This document shows positions 1-11,299 of a stretch of 64,000 nt of DNA, one piece after another. The translations under genes were made by a program, and so were the position numbers. The stretch spans positions 1,116,001-1,180,000 of the forward strand of contig NW_024881519.1 of the NCBI RefSeq assembly GCF_019059575.1, written 5' to 3'. The stretch comes from Amphibalanus amphitrite (Eukaryota; Arthropoda; Thecostraca; Balanomorpha; Balanidae). The notes under the pieces were generated by a model. That model was not told the origin of the DNA, searched no databases, and worked only from the letters and a program-made list of their open reading frames with translations. Numbering within the stretch: position 1 is the first letter of the stretch; each line of letters opens with the position of its first letter.

Positions 1-366
1 AGGTCACCTGAAGGTCAGGTCAGGTCATTGACCTTTGGTGACCTCGGTTCACTTTTTCGAGTTTTACATGTTTCTAGGTTAGTTTTTGGAGCTGATTTCG
101 AATTTAGCAACCATTTGAACATTTATGAAGTAGTTTTGGTGCCTTCATAACATGTTACGAAGCTGTCAGAGGCGGTTGACACTTATTACGAATACCCGTC
201 ACGACCCCTACCGGTTGACCTGACCTGACCTGACCCGACCTGGTCTAAATGCTTAAAGACATCATCTCTGATCAAAACTAACACGATATTCGTGATCAGC
301 ACCCCGAAAAACCTCTTAGCAGCCACACTTTACCACTTTCTAACAGGTCCCGATTTTCCCGACTTT
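1..366. repeat. AGGTCA-rich TTAA-type repeat, left part (split)
   Basis: Dense AGGTCA/TGACCT hexamers. It resembles 20200-20600 and 47500-47900 closely (shared stretches ending in cccgattttcccgac). At 366 the match stops at a TGTAT tail and resumes at about 11035, so an L2-like LINE was inserted here. The left end lies outside the window. Confidence 0.75.
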
Positions 367-389
367 GTATTGTATTGTATTGTATTGTA
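366..389 (-). repeat. (TGTAT)n LINE 3' tail
   Basis: Pentanucleotide run read as (ATACA)n on the LINE strand; L2/CR1-group LINEs typically end in short tandem repeats rather than poly(A). It abuts the TTAA of the next MITE. Confidence 0.75.
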
Positions 390-393
390 TTAA

Positions 394-1585
394 CCCGCGC
401 CCTGCTGGGGGGGGGGTGTTTGAACACCCCCCCTTGTGGTTTTTCGCGAATATCTCAAAAACGGCGGCGCGGAGCGCCGCCGTTTTTGGTACACCTTATC
501 ATACATCAATTCTACACATGTTGTAAAAATTTCAGACCAAGGTCATTCAAGGTCAGGTCACCAGGTCACTTGAAGTGACCTCACCTCATAAAAAGTTTCA
601 ATGTCTGTCATAGCTACACCGAGTGACCGATCGCTTTGAAACTTTCAGCGATTGCTAAGAGCAATAGCATGTACAAAATGTATATCTCAGAATTTTGATA
701 TCGATGACCTAAGGTCAGGTCAATTTTGCGACCTCCCCATTATAAGTCAATGGGAGAAAATTGAAATGCGCCTCTTTTCGATGAAAGACATTATAAACAC
801 TCCCAAACACCGAATTACAAGTGGTTTAGACACACTGAACTTGAAAATGGTGTCCGTGACCCTTGTTTATGCCCTGAGGTCATCTCAGGTCACGAATGGT
901 ATCTAACAGTTTTTCGCAAATAACTTTTAATAGAGGCATGCTAGAGCGATGAAAACGCCTTAGATGTGTTCAGCTCGACGATACGGATCGACTGATATGC
1001 AACATGACCCTTTCCGGTCAGGTCATGACCTTGACCTGAGGTCAAATTTTCAAGTTGACCTTTTAAGGTCAAGTTATAGTTCATTCGATGCGTCTTGACG
1101 AGAGGAACACGATGCCGGTAAAAGTAAGCTCGTACAAGGCTTGGGTCAAAAGTTATTGCAGAAAAACTGTTTTCGAAAAAATCGGCTATTTTTGCAGTTT
1201 TTGCCCCCTGCAGGCAAAACCGTTGACGTTAGGTCAAATCTGAGAGAATTACTCAGAAAGGGCGTTAAAAGGGCTATCGAATGCGCTTTTTCGCGGCGCT
1301 GGAGCTCTATTGGTTCCCGAGTTATGCGTTGGCTTCTTGGAAATTTTCGACATTCGACCTGGAAATCGGCGAAATTTTGCCTTCAATGACCTCTGGTGAC
1401 CTGACCTTTGACCTGACCAAAAAATTGACCGAAGTGATTTCGTCATTATTTTTTACGCTCTTTCGAACGCCGCCTTCCGCGTATCGCTACGTGGCCCAGG
1501 AGCCGAGTTACAAGGGGGGGTGTTCAAACACCCCCCCCCCCCCCCAGCAGGGCGTGGAAATCCAGGACCCCCAGCAGGGCGCGGG
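394..1585. mobile_element. MITE family A, intact copy (TTAA-flanked)
   Basis: TTAA at 390-393 and 1586-1589 bracket an element whose ends are inverted repeats (CCCGCGCCCTGCTGGGGG on both strands). TTAA duplication with CCC ends is the signature of piggyBac-type insertion. Each end has a G-run/C-run hairpin around gtgtttgaacac, and a GGCGGCGC hairpin lies near 462-483. The interior carries many AGGTCA half-sites, including AGGTCATGACCT at 1020-1031. No transposase. It sits in the 3' UTR of the L2-like LINE. Related copies: 14446-15239, 15244-38587 (split), 46540-47222, 50196-50555. Confidence 0.85.
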
Positions 1586-1709
1586 TTAAACATCCGTAGA
1601 GCATCCGCGATAACCGAGGCTAAATTGCTTAGTGTCAAACGCATGCATAAAATTAAAACGAGTGGGGAGGTAGAACAAGCATTCAAAACATGCACACCAG
1701 CATCCGCGC

Positions 1710-3142
1710 TTAGCCCATCACATCTGCGCCGCCACCCCGCGCCAGGTGGCGCTTCACTCCCCCGCAGAACGGTCCAACCGGTCGTTCGGTCAGGGCCGGG
1801 GGGAGCGCGTTGTAAGCCACCGCGGCGCGGTATGCGATGCGCCTTTGACCGCATGCCGTCCTACAGCGGGGTGCGCGGAGCGCCTCGTCCTGCCGCGTCC
1901 GTCGGTCACGCACATCACGACAACGGCGAAACATACCCGCCAGCTCCTCGGGCTCGCCTTGCCTCTGGACTTTGTGGGCCAACATCAGGGTATGATATCG
2001 GACCAGATCAGGTGCCGATAACCACCCCAGCTCCCTCTGCACGTCAGATATGTGGTCAAACTTTTTTCGCCCCGAGATAACCCTGGCTGAGAAATTTAGA
2101 ACCTTTTGAATTCTGTCCATGTTTTCAAGGGTACCGTTTCCGTAAACAGATAAGTAGTATCTAACGTGAGAGAGAACCAGGGCGGAGACGAGGGTCGACA
2201 GTTCAGATTCGGGTAGATAATGTCGCAGGTGTAAGAGGCCAGTCAGCATTCCGTTGCAGCGGCGAGTGACCAGCGAGATGTGACTGTCCCATCTAAGGTA
2301 CCGATCGAAAACCAAACCGAGGTTTTTCACCTCTGTACAAGGTCGGAGAATTTCTCCGCGAAAACTAACCGATATTTCACTGGTGGGCAACTTTTGCAAG
2401 TTTTGATGGCTGCTAAACATGATAAGCTGGGTCTTTTTGGCGTTGACTTTCAGTGAATTTGCTCTGAACCAGACGTCTAAAGCAGACAGGGCAGTCTCTA
2501 AGCGATTTTTCAGAGCCGGAAGGGCGGACTTTTTTTCCGCTGACGAGCACTTGGGTGTCGTCAGCGTACTGAGTGACGTCTGAGGATGCTGCGAAGAGGC
2601 TAAGATCATTAGAAAATAGACAGTAGAGAAGAGGTCCGAGAGAAGATCCTTGAAAAACGCCAACTTGATTTGGAAGTGATTTCGAAACGTGTTTCACACA
2701 GGCCTTGTCAGTGAAGCTGACTTTTTGGGTATAACCAGAAAGGTAGGCAGCGAACCAGTCGGTGCTGACACCGTACTAGCTTAGTTTTGTCAAGAGAATA
2801 GAATGGTCGATTACGTCAAAACACTTCGAGAGATCAATTAAACAAAGTAATGAGATTTCGCCCTGGTCGGAAGCTGAAAGGATGCGATCGGTGACTGAGA
2901 TCAGCGCCGTCTCTGTTGAATGTCGGGGACGAAAACCGTGCTGGGTACGAGAAAGAAGGTGGTTTCTAGGCAGGTAATAATAGAGCTGTCGCTGGACAAC
3001 ACGCTCTACTATTTTGGCAAGGACAGGAACAATGGATATAGGTCGAAAATTGGATGGGATGGAAGGGTCGCCGGATTTGTAGATGGGATGGACGATCGAA
3101 TGTTTCCACTGATCGGGGAAATCAGAGTTGGAGAGGCACGTG
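1710..3142 (-). pseudogene. L2-like LINE reverse transcriptase, C-terminal part
   Basis: Minus-strand frames carry RT motifs in order: FRPISIVPVLAKIVERVV and HGFRPRHSTETAL (fingers), CLIDLSKCFDVIDHS (first palm aspartate), FQGSSLGPLLYCLF, QYADDTQ (catalytic DD), then a thumb region ending before 1710. The frame changes near 2560 and stops near 2776, so the copy is broken. Upstream coding sequence continues at 4034 beyond a MITE inserted at a TTAA. The family copies RNA at a nicked target; this copy cannot make a full protein. L2 is favoured over other CR1-group clades by motif style only. Confidence 0.8.
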
Positions 3143-3146
3143 TTAA

Positions 3147-4029
3147 CCCTCGCCCGCACATGGGGGGGGGGGGGGTGGTTGCCACCCCCCAGGCAGTCTT
3201 TCTGCTCTGCACTCAACATTTTTAGAGCTAGAAGGCTGATTTTTCGTATAGCTGCTCGTCTATCCTTTCTTGATGTCCACTGAAAATTTCAAGTTTCTGT
3301 GATTTTTGGTTTCGGAGATATGACCTTGTTTTTCAGGTCATGTCATGACCCAAATGGCCAATTCTCAACATCTTGCGTTTGCCATGGGCCTTGTGAGCTT
3401 TTGACACCCTGATTTCGGCCTTTTTTGCCAGTCTTACCTCCCACCTATCATGGAACATGTTGTTCGACGATGTACAGGGGTGAAGGTCAGGGTCAAGGTC
3501 AACCTAGGTCATCTAAGATAATTGCGTTTTAGGCAAGCTGAATTTACTTTTTGTGAAGTTTTTTGACTGCATTTTTGGTAAAAGCTTCTCAGATCATGAT
3601 TTCATGTGATATGGACCCAAAAACAATCGGTGCACACATCAGTATACACACAGACACACACAGACATACAAACACATATAATTGACCTTGACCTAACTTG
3701 ACCTGAAATGACCTCAGCAGCAAAATTCTGGTCGGGTAGTGTGACAAAGAGGTTCTAGCTGGCTTGGCACCAGAAAACAGCATCGTCATCGGTATTTGAT
3801 AAGCAGCGCACTTGATATTCAACGGTGACCCAAAACAGCAACATTTTTTAGTTTGACCCTTCCAGAAGGTAAAACTGGGTATCATTGGATTCGTCTCTTC
3901 CCAAAGAATCTTTTTGGTCTTTACTGCTAAACTCTATCTCCAACAGGAACGAAATGGCGCGGGGGGTGGCAACCACCCCCCCCCCCCATGTGCGTTCTAG
4001 GATGGGAAAATAGCATGTGCGGGCGAGGG
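3147..4029. mobile_element. MITE family B, inserted in the L2 RT
   Basis: TTAA at 3143-3146 and 4030-4033 flank ends CCCTCGCCCGCACATG / CATGTGCGGGCGAGGG. Near each end lies a G-run/C-run hairpin around ggttgccacc. The interior has scattered AGGTCA motifs, including TCAAGGTCA near 3490-3500. A second copy lies at 48001-48836. Collapsing the element and one TTAA restores the LINE reading frame, which proves insertion after the LINE. Confidence 0.88.
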
Positions 4030-4033
4030 TTAA

Positions 4034-4880
4034 TGATGTGGAGAAGGATGTCACCGATCGCATCAAAACTAGCCTTGATAGCACGTATACACAGTCCGTC
4101 ATCACCGCGAGCCGATGTGTTGCGCATGCTAAAAATAGTGCGCCGCAGTGTATGCAGTGACACCGGTCGAACCGTAAAAGCACACGCACCTACGCGCGGG
4201 AGCCTGCAGTCAATGTGTGGCACAGGGCCCTGATCAGCTACCTCCTTAGCCACACGCGGTCCTACCTGTACAAAGTACTCATTCATACAGTCGGCGGACA
4301 CGGAGGGCAGCGTGCGCTCGCCGGACGTTTTCCCTGCTATGACGTCTCGCGTGTTGCGCCACATAGACGAGGGCCCCTGTTCCTTTATACGTCGGCACAC
4401 GTCAGCTCGGGTGTCCCGTCGAATGGCCGATCTGACAGCGCGCGGTTCAGGTGGCGGTACTCGGTCGACCCGTGACCCCACACTCTCAGTGCGCCGCGGC
4501 GACGGGCCATTAGGTCACGGGTCTCACGGGACACTGGCGGAGCGGTCGGATTCCTAATTGTCACAGTTTTTAGTGGTGCGTGCCGGTCAATTTAACAGGT
4601 GAAAACACGTACAAGAACAGTTTCCATTTGTCAGAAGCGGAAGAAGCCCTAAAAATCGGCGACCAATTGACCTGCCTAAGATCTGCGTAAAAGGATGAAA
4701 GATCAATGCTATTAACTGAGCGAGTTTGGACTTTAAATGGCTTAATGCGGGGTCTGCTGGTTCTAATGAAAGTGCGTATGAACATATGAGGACTAAAATG
4801 ACAAAAACGAACACCGCTGCGGATAAACGAATCAGGTCGTTTAGCAATACAAACGTCTAAGAGAGAGCCAGTCCTGTAAG
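4034..4880 (-). pseudogene. L2-like LINE, segment between endonuclease and RT
   Basis: Minus-strand coding remnants in two frames (4570-4880 and 4034-4481). The first begins in the motif RTGSLLDVC, the conserved region closing the AP endonuclease domain, and joins in phase to the endonuclease segment ending at 9710 once the Harbinger-like insert is removed. The second ends at TTAA 4030 and joins to the RT at 3142. A stretch near 4482-4569 carries a frameshift or stop. No separate function is expected. Confidence 0.72.
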
Positions 4881-7397
4881 TATTGGCCCTTTCACACGTA
4901 GCAACTTTTCCGGTCGCCGGCGACGGCAACTGTCGCCGGCGATCGCCAGCGACCGGGGTCAGTCGCCGGCGATCGCCAGCGACCGGGGTCAGTCGCCGGC
5001 AACTCCGCAGTTGTCGATATCAGCTGACCAGTCGCCGGGGTGTGACGTAGCAGTCGTGTCAGCCAATCATTGAAGAGTTGTCGGCGTTGCCGAGAAAGTT
5101 CAATTTTTCCAACATTTTGAAGTCGCCGGCGACTGTTCTAGCCAGCCGCCGCTCAACTGTCACGTGACCCGCTTGACCTTGAGTTGGCACCAGATATTGC
5201 GCTGCTGATACATGCAGCGGCGCAGCTTATTTTACTGCATTATTCAAGGTACCTACTAAATATTTGGACATGTTTTGCAGGATGATAACTACCGTCTAGG
5301 TAATATTGGAATAATATTTATTAGATCTATTATTGAAACAATACATAATATCAATGAAAATACAATCAAACTGCGATTCTTCTACATTGGAATTCAATGC
5401 ACTCAAGCATAAAACTGAAAAGTGATGTGTACTTGCAGTTCCTCCATTTTTCCTAACGCATCAGCCAAGACTACGAGTGCTGCAGATTTTGCTCACCTGT
5501 CTTGTTTATTCAACTACAACCCTGTTCTCAATAAATGAATAACTTCGCTGTAACGACATTAGCATTGAAGGAATGGTTGGTGGTAAGCATGGGACAATCA
5601 CAGTGATTTGTGGTCACACATTTGAACCGTGCTTTGTATGTGAAAAACAGAAAAAAGGCATTCTAGAAATGTAGCAGAAATTCAAATGCCAGAAACGGAC
5701 CTGAGGAACGGCGAAGCCTACCACCCACATAAAACACAGGCTTTCATTATGTCAAAAACAGATGCTGTATTATCTAAAGCGCTGGATTGGGGAACACAAG
5801 TGTACCCCCCCCCCCCCTTATAACAAAATGCATTTTTCCACACAGTGGATATCACTAAACATGGCGAGGTGACAGTATATGACACCATACGCGCGACCAC
5901 ATAAAAATGCAGCACGCGCGGACACGGGGCAAGGACGGTGGCACAATATGCCGATACCCAAGAAGACACAAGCCTAGGTCAAAGGTGACAATACTGTGAC
6001 AGAAATCTTAAAATCAGCCTGGAAACAGCTCACTCTTCATGACCGTTTTTATCGAAAATAGACCAACAAAACACCAAGGCTCCTTCGTCCAAAACCAAAA
6101 CTCGACATGCCGCTCCAAAGGCCTTGCAAAACAGCGCACACCAACAACGCATAATAGCCAGCAACGCACACGACAGGATTTTCGAGGCCCGAGTCGTCAG
6201 CCGCCGCCGCCGCCGCCACCTCCCGGCAGCTGATTGCTGAGTGCCTTGCTCCGGCTTGCCGCACCGGCGCCGATCGTGGCGACCTCTTTACTCTGGCAGA
6301 ATCGACCCTACCGAGCGGCGACAGCATTCAGAAGCAAAATGACAAATGAATTCACTGCACTTATGTCAGAAAATCGAATGCACATGCCATGGTCACACGC
6401 GGTGCCGTCCACGGGGCCGGCAGAAGCTGCACACTGTCACCGAACACCACCTGCACCTTGGACGCAGTATGTGAGGGCTTGGCGGACGCGCGCCGCCTCG
6501 CGTGCGGTATTGGCATCAAGGCCCGGAAACGAGGGAGCACACTCGGCGCAATCAGAGCACACCGTCCGGGGCCGTCAGTGTCGATCTCCTGACCTCACAG
6601 AAAGTTGTGCAGCACACAGGTGAACGCCGTCAGTGTGGTGACTGGTGCGCAGCACACCGTCCCACGGAAGATCGTCTGTGGGCCGTGGTGCAGATGCTGT
6701 CTCTAGGCAGAGTCAACAGTGCAGTGGCAGAAGTTGAACATTCAGCTGCTAGACTCCTTTTCGGGTCAGCAATGCCGTCGAGTTGGCCATCAGGTGGTGT
6801 TGCAGAATCATCAGGTACTCTTGATCAGGTACATCAGGTACAGAACCTCTTGACTCATCAGGTAACGCTGTGACTTGTCAGTTGTCTGCCAGGCACAGAG
6901 GGCGGACATGTCAGAACATACTTCAAATACATTTTTAAAAATCATTTTTTAACCAAAAGCTCTGCAAATTAGGAAGCCTGGAATAGGCTATTGCTTAGCA
7001 TCATAAAAACTACCCAAATACCCAAATCAGGTTAGGCTTGGTTTACCCAAATACCCAAATCAGGTTAGGTTTGGTTTTTACACTTCAGGCTAAAATGAGA
7101 ACTATCTTAGCATCATTATCCTTGATGTAGCATTGTTGACGCTTTTTGTCTTGTACAATTGGCAATCAGTATTCAGTGACACAGAATTGGAATTTGTGGT
7201 TCAGAAACCTAGCATTATTTGAAATAATAGCATTTTAGCAGTGCTCATTCTTTTTGAAAGCAAGTGTATTTTTTAATATAATTTTCTATGTAATTCATTT
7301 CCTACTGAATATGGTTATGAGACCATTGTTACTAATTTTGGTATTATTAAGGCAGCTGTAGCATGAGTGGGCATATGCTGTAGAGACTGGAGTGATT

Positions 7398-7639
7398 AAA
7401 GTCACTAGAGGCTTGAGGTTTTTTTTAGACATTATGCAGCAGCCTGGGGAGATATGCAGAGGCAAGTCTAGGCACCACCAGAAGGGGGACAAGCAGTCAG
7501 CACAACACACAGCGGGCACAAGGGGAGAAGACTGTAAAAACTATTGCCTGGATCCACCTCTGTGGACATCCTCAGGCATGCCTCTGTGGACATCTCCAGG
7601 CTGCTGCATATAAAAAAGTATCAAGCCTCTAGTGACTTT
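7398..7639. mobile_element. Short MITE
   Basis: Ends AAAGTCACTAGAGGCTTGA and its complement at 7621-7639, with an inner inverted pair atgcagcagcctgg/ccaggctgctgcat. About 240 bp, no coding capacity. Confidence 0.6.
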
Positions 7640-8136
7640 TTCCACACTGCAGCAAATGCCCGCTTATTCTTGGTCTGCTCCACCTTCCTCCAATTATGAG
7701 TTTTGTGTGAAAATGACATTTTTACATTGGTGGAGCTTGTGTGCGCATGGTACACATAAGCCATGCCGGCAGCATTGCTGCAATGAATAGGAAACAGCTC
7801 CAGGGCCAAAATACATACCACCTAATACCTTGCCAAAATACATGACATACCTACCACCTACTGTGCATAATGCAATTATTTATGTACTAATAAGCCATGG
7901 ATTATCATTTGCCATGTGAGCACGCACACACATGCGAACCCAATGCGGATTAAGTTTGGCCTGGGTTGTTTATCCATGGTACCAAGGAAAATTCCAGCAG
8001 AAACAATAACAAAATTGCAAAGCTACCTGTTTGATTTTGATCATGCTAATTAATGAGCAGCAATATAATATTTTGTTGCTATCAAATATTTCCTTGTGTC
8101 GCACGAATAGGTAGGCAAATAGCTGACTGATGGGTA

Positions 8137-9114
8137 GGGTAAGGTGCCTAATTAGCGACCCCCTTAATTTGAACCGTCATTGCTCACGCTCTGTGGGTGC
8201 CACTGTATTACTGGCTTGATTTTCGGAGAGACCGTTCATTTTTCTATTAAAATATAGTCATTTTCTGCCCCAATATTCACTAACTTATTTGTAGTGAGCA
8301 TTTTGGCAAACCATTGCAAAAAACGCTAATAGGGAACTCTTCCCGATTAGCGACCGGGGAGGGTCGCTAATAAGTCTATGGGTTTCCCCATACTAAAAAT
8401 GGCAAAAAATGCGACGCCTGAAAAGATGAAATATGATCTCAAAAAGGTAACCTATACGCAAAGCACTCAATCACTCGAACAGGAACGTTTATCCAACACA
8501 TTTACGGAAGTAAAAACTGATCACGTGATGCACCGAAAGGCGAAAAGAAGGCGGAAACCCAAATTTTGCGGGCTATCTCGTATGATATTCGAGGTCCGCG
8601 CTGAATTCGGCACCCCTGCAGTCGGTGACGACATTTGGCATCCCCTACCACACATTGCAAGCTTCAGCAACACGTCATTTTCATTTCTCTCTTTTCCCCT
8701 TTCTTTCCCTTCTTGAGCTATTTGCGACCATGTCAGGCGCAAATAGGAAATATGAGTTGCGACACATTTTTAACCGCCATGCTGTGCACAGTTGAGCGAT
8801 TCGCTATGGGATTACGGCATTCAATTGAAGAAGGAACGTCGATTCAGGATAAAAAAGGTGCATCATCCTAATGTGCATCGCTTTTCATCAGAGAGGGCCC
8901 AAACACACACGTTTTGGATAAGAAACTCGTCATTTTTATTTAAACTCACCTGAAACGTCCCACCAGAAACATCGACGACCGGAAAATAATTTAATTTGAT
9001 AACCAAAGTATGGCTGACCTTTTGACGATATTTTTACCCCGTTTTCTCCTGCCAGTTTTTCTGTAGGGAGGTAGGTCGCAAATCGGAAAGGGTCGCTAAT
9101 TAGGCACCTTACCC
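8137..9114. mobile_element. Mariner-type MITE (TA-flanked)
   Basis: 25 bp inverted ends beginning GGGTAAGGTGCCTAATTAGC, flanked by TA at 8135-8136 and 9115-9116. The terminal motif attagcgacc recurs inside at about 8344. 978 bp without a transposase, so non-autonomous. Confidence 0.7.
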
Positions 9115-9709
9115 TACCTAGGCACTTTGTCCTCAAGGGCACTGATACTGAATGTAAACAATGTTCTTGTGACACAACAAGCAAGTTTCCATTACCTTAT
9201 GAAACTAATGTCAATTTCAATGTCATTAAAATATTCAATTTTGATAAAAACATACATATTTATCACAAATAAAAATCATGGGTGATCATGGGCAAGTGCG
9301 CCACAAATGACATAAACCCTCCAATATTGTCGATTCAAGCTTAAATTCAAGTCACAACAGCTTCACGATAGGCAAACTACAAGATAATAATCCCTATGCT
9401 ACTGTGCAACAAATTTAAGGTAGCCACACCAACCAAAAATGCATCACAAATCACCTAAACCACTCACCAAGGACAAAACTGTCATGGCGGCGTCCGGTGC
9501 TCGAGAAGAGTCGCCGGCGACTGGCCTGTGACGCGGATCTGACGTCACCAGTTGCTGGCGATTGCCCGGCCGTGGCCCGGCGATCGCCAACGACTTGCTT
9601 ACGTCATACCTACGTCACACACGATCGTTGGCTGGCGGTCGCTGGCGGTCGCCGGCGACTGCTGCTGTCGCCGGCGACTGAAAAGTTGCTACGTGTGAAA
9701 GGGCCATAT

Positions 9710-10260
9710 GAGATCGAATGGATTGATGAAGGCCGAAATCTGATAGGAACTGTGAGAGACGGCGGCAGCCTACGTCGGAATCAGGCTTGAGAAGGTCACA
9801 GTTCAGGTCACCGCAAATCAGCACGTCAGTGTTTGGGTGGTCAACAGGCACGCGTTGGTATTGCGTTTCTAGGTCGGTAAAGTCTGATGACACGGCGGCC
9901 ACAGAGCGGTTTGGCGGTCGGTATGCTGAAGCCACTATCAGCTGCCGACCTCTGTCCAGTTTCAGGAGCACCCAGAGAGTCTCCAGAGCGCTGTCCGGGC
10001 GCCGCCGCTCCGGCACTTTCAGTCTTGTGGCGTCGATTCCACACTTGATGGCGAGTGTTACTCCACCGTAGCCACGGCCGTCTGGTCGGTCCGAGCGGTA
10101 GAGCTGGTAGCTGGGCAGCACCAGAAGTCGACTGGGAGTGGATGGTTTAAGCCAGGTTTCCTGAAGTGCCATGACGTCATAGTTGAACCGGTGCAGCTCC
10201 TGGGACGGCTCCAGCAGTTTCGGCTTCACTGACTGGATGTTGAGGGAGCCGATTGAGGGA
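9710..10260 (-). pseudogene. L2-like LINE AP endonuclease domain
   Basis: Minus-strand translation shows the AP-endonuclease order: SLNIQSVKPK (start of fold), DVMALQETWL (catalytic E), YGGVTLAI, SAYRPPN, then ICGDLNCDLL (catalytic D/N). The domain is cut at 9710 by the Harbinger-like element and resumes at 4880. In this family the enzyme nicks target DNA to prime reverse transcription. The next domain segment and the RT lie in order on the same strand. Confidence 0.85.
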
Positions 10261-11034
10261 GCCCAGCGTGGTCGGCAGCCCTCCAGCCACTACCCCTCGA
10301 TCCACGCGGCTGCTGCCTCCGCCCTCTCTGTCCTCGCCGCCTCCGCTCTCGCGCCGAGCGCGGGCTGGGCACACCTGGGGGAGACGATGTCGCAGCTCCG
10401 TCCCCGCCCTCTGCCCGCTGGGAGTGGGGAGGGGCGACCCGGTCGGCCCGATCGGCGCTCCGCTGTAAGGCAGACTCGTCACGGGCCTGCTCGGAGTAGG
10501 CTGTTCCTCGGTCCCACGGACCCCGACCAGTGACAGGGCCGCCAGCACCGCCCCCGGCGCCGCTAGCCGTCACCACAGCACATCCCAACGAGACCACGCC
10601 ATGCCGCACAAACCCCGCACCGCGGCCAGACGCACCAGTGGCTCTCAAACTGGGTCGGCCCGCGGCGTGATGGACTGGGAGAACCTCCGACGGTGGGCTC
10701 GCCGGTACACGTGTCCTCCGAGTAGCCCGGAGGCGGACAGGCCGGCAGCTCCCGGCGTCCCGCAGCAGTCGGAGCTCATGTGGTGCAGCAACGCGGCCCC
10801 CGGTACCGCCCGGCCGCAGCCGACCACAGTCACGGGAGACGGTCACGGACAACAGGCGGGCCACGGCCAGCAGGACGAGCAGCCGAAACAGGTCACGATG
10901 CATGGTGGCTGTAGAAACTCCCAGGTGGTGAGCGGCACCGGTCCCTACAAGGACACTGCAGCGGGGCCATACGCGATCGGCGCGGCAGAAGCAATAACGG
11001 GCGGGCACTACACGCCAGCAGGTCACGAGGTCCC
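10261..11034 (-). other. 5' region of the L2-like LINE
   Basis: GC-rich, open in more than one minus frame. One frame has a hydrophobic start (MHRDLFRLLVLLAVARLL) followed by low-complexity Arg/Pro/Gly sequence. It leads into the endonuclease but the frame changes near 10240. I cannot assign a domain; it is probably the decayed 5' UTR and N-terminal leader. Confidence 0.45.
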
Positions 11035-11241
11035 TTTGGGTCATTGACCTGACCTGGAAGGTCAACCAATGACCTAGGATCTTAAAATTGGGTATCATCG
11101 GCTTCCTCTCGTCACGGGCAACACGCTCGTTTTTTTCCGCGAAGCTTTAGCCCGATCAGGGGCCGAACGGCAAGGGGGGGGGGGGTCCAACCGACCCCCC
11201 CTACACATTAGAAGCTGGCAAACGCCGCACACATGCGAGGG
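11035..11241. repeat. AGGTCA-rich TTAA-type repeat, right part
   Basis: Continuation of 1-366: gggtcattgacctgacctgg matches 20585-20605 and 47910-47935. It contains a G-run/C-run hairpin at 11176-11209 and ends GCGAGGGTTAA near 11231-11241. Confidence 0.75.
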
Positions 11242-11299
11242 TTAAAGACCTCGGCTTCCATTTTTCTTTCCCAGAGCCGTTCAGTAATATACATGTTAC

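Larger units (their letters stand above)
4884..9706. mobile_element. Harbinger-like DNA element, non-autonomous or decayed
   Basis: Inverted ends TGGCCCTTTCACACGTAGCA (both strands), extending into GTCGCCGGCGAC blocks, with a 3 bp direct duplication TAT at 4881-4883 and 9707-9709. Removing it rejoins the L2 endonuclease frame. Ends of this style and a 3 bp duplication suggest PIF/Harbinger, although TAT is not the classic TWA site. No transposase is readable in 4.8 kb. Interior: a 30 bp direct repeat (gatcgccagcgaccggggtc) near 4940-4996, GC-rich 6180-6900, two MITEs (7398-7639, 8137-9114) and otherwise nothing I can support. Confidence 0.72.
367..11034 (-). mobile_element. L2-like non-LTR retrotransposon, interrupted by three elements
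   Basis: Minus-strand LINE pieces appear in colinear order: 5' region and endonuclease (9710-11034), linker (4034-4880), reverse transcriptase (1710-3142), short 3' UTR, and a (ATACA)n tail at 366-389. Outer flanks match the uninterrupted repeat near 20570-20600, which fixes the edges to within a few bases. Removing the inserts at 394-1585, 3147-4029 and 4884-9706 rejoins the coding segments in frame at the two coding junctions. The RT style (DLSKCFDVIDHS, QYADDTQ) fits the L2/CR1 group. Stops and frameshifts make this copy dead. Confidence 0.8.

Noticed and set aside
1520-2080. 186-codon plus-strand frame
   Set aside because: Spans the MITE end, the LINE 3' UTR and antisense RT; no coherent protein.
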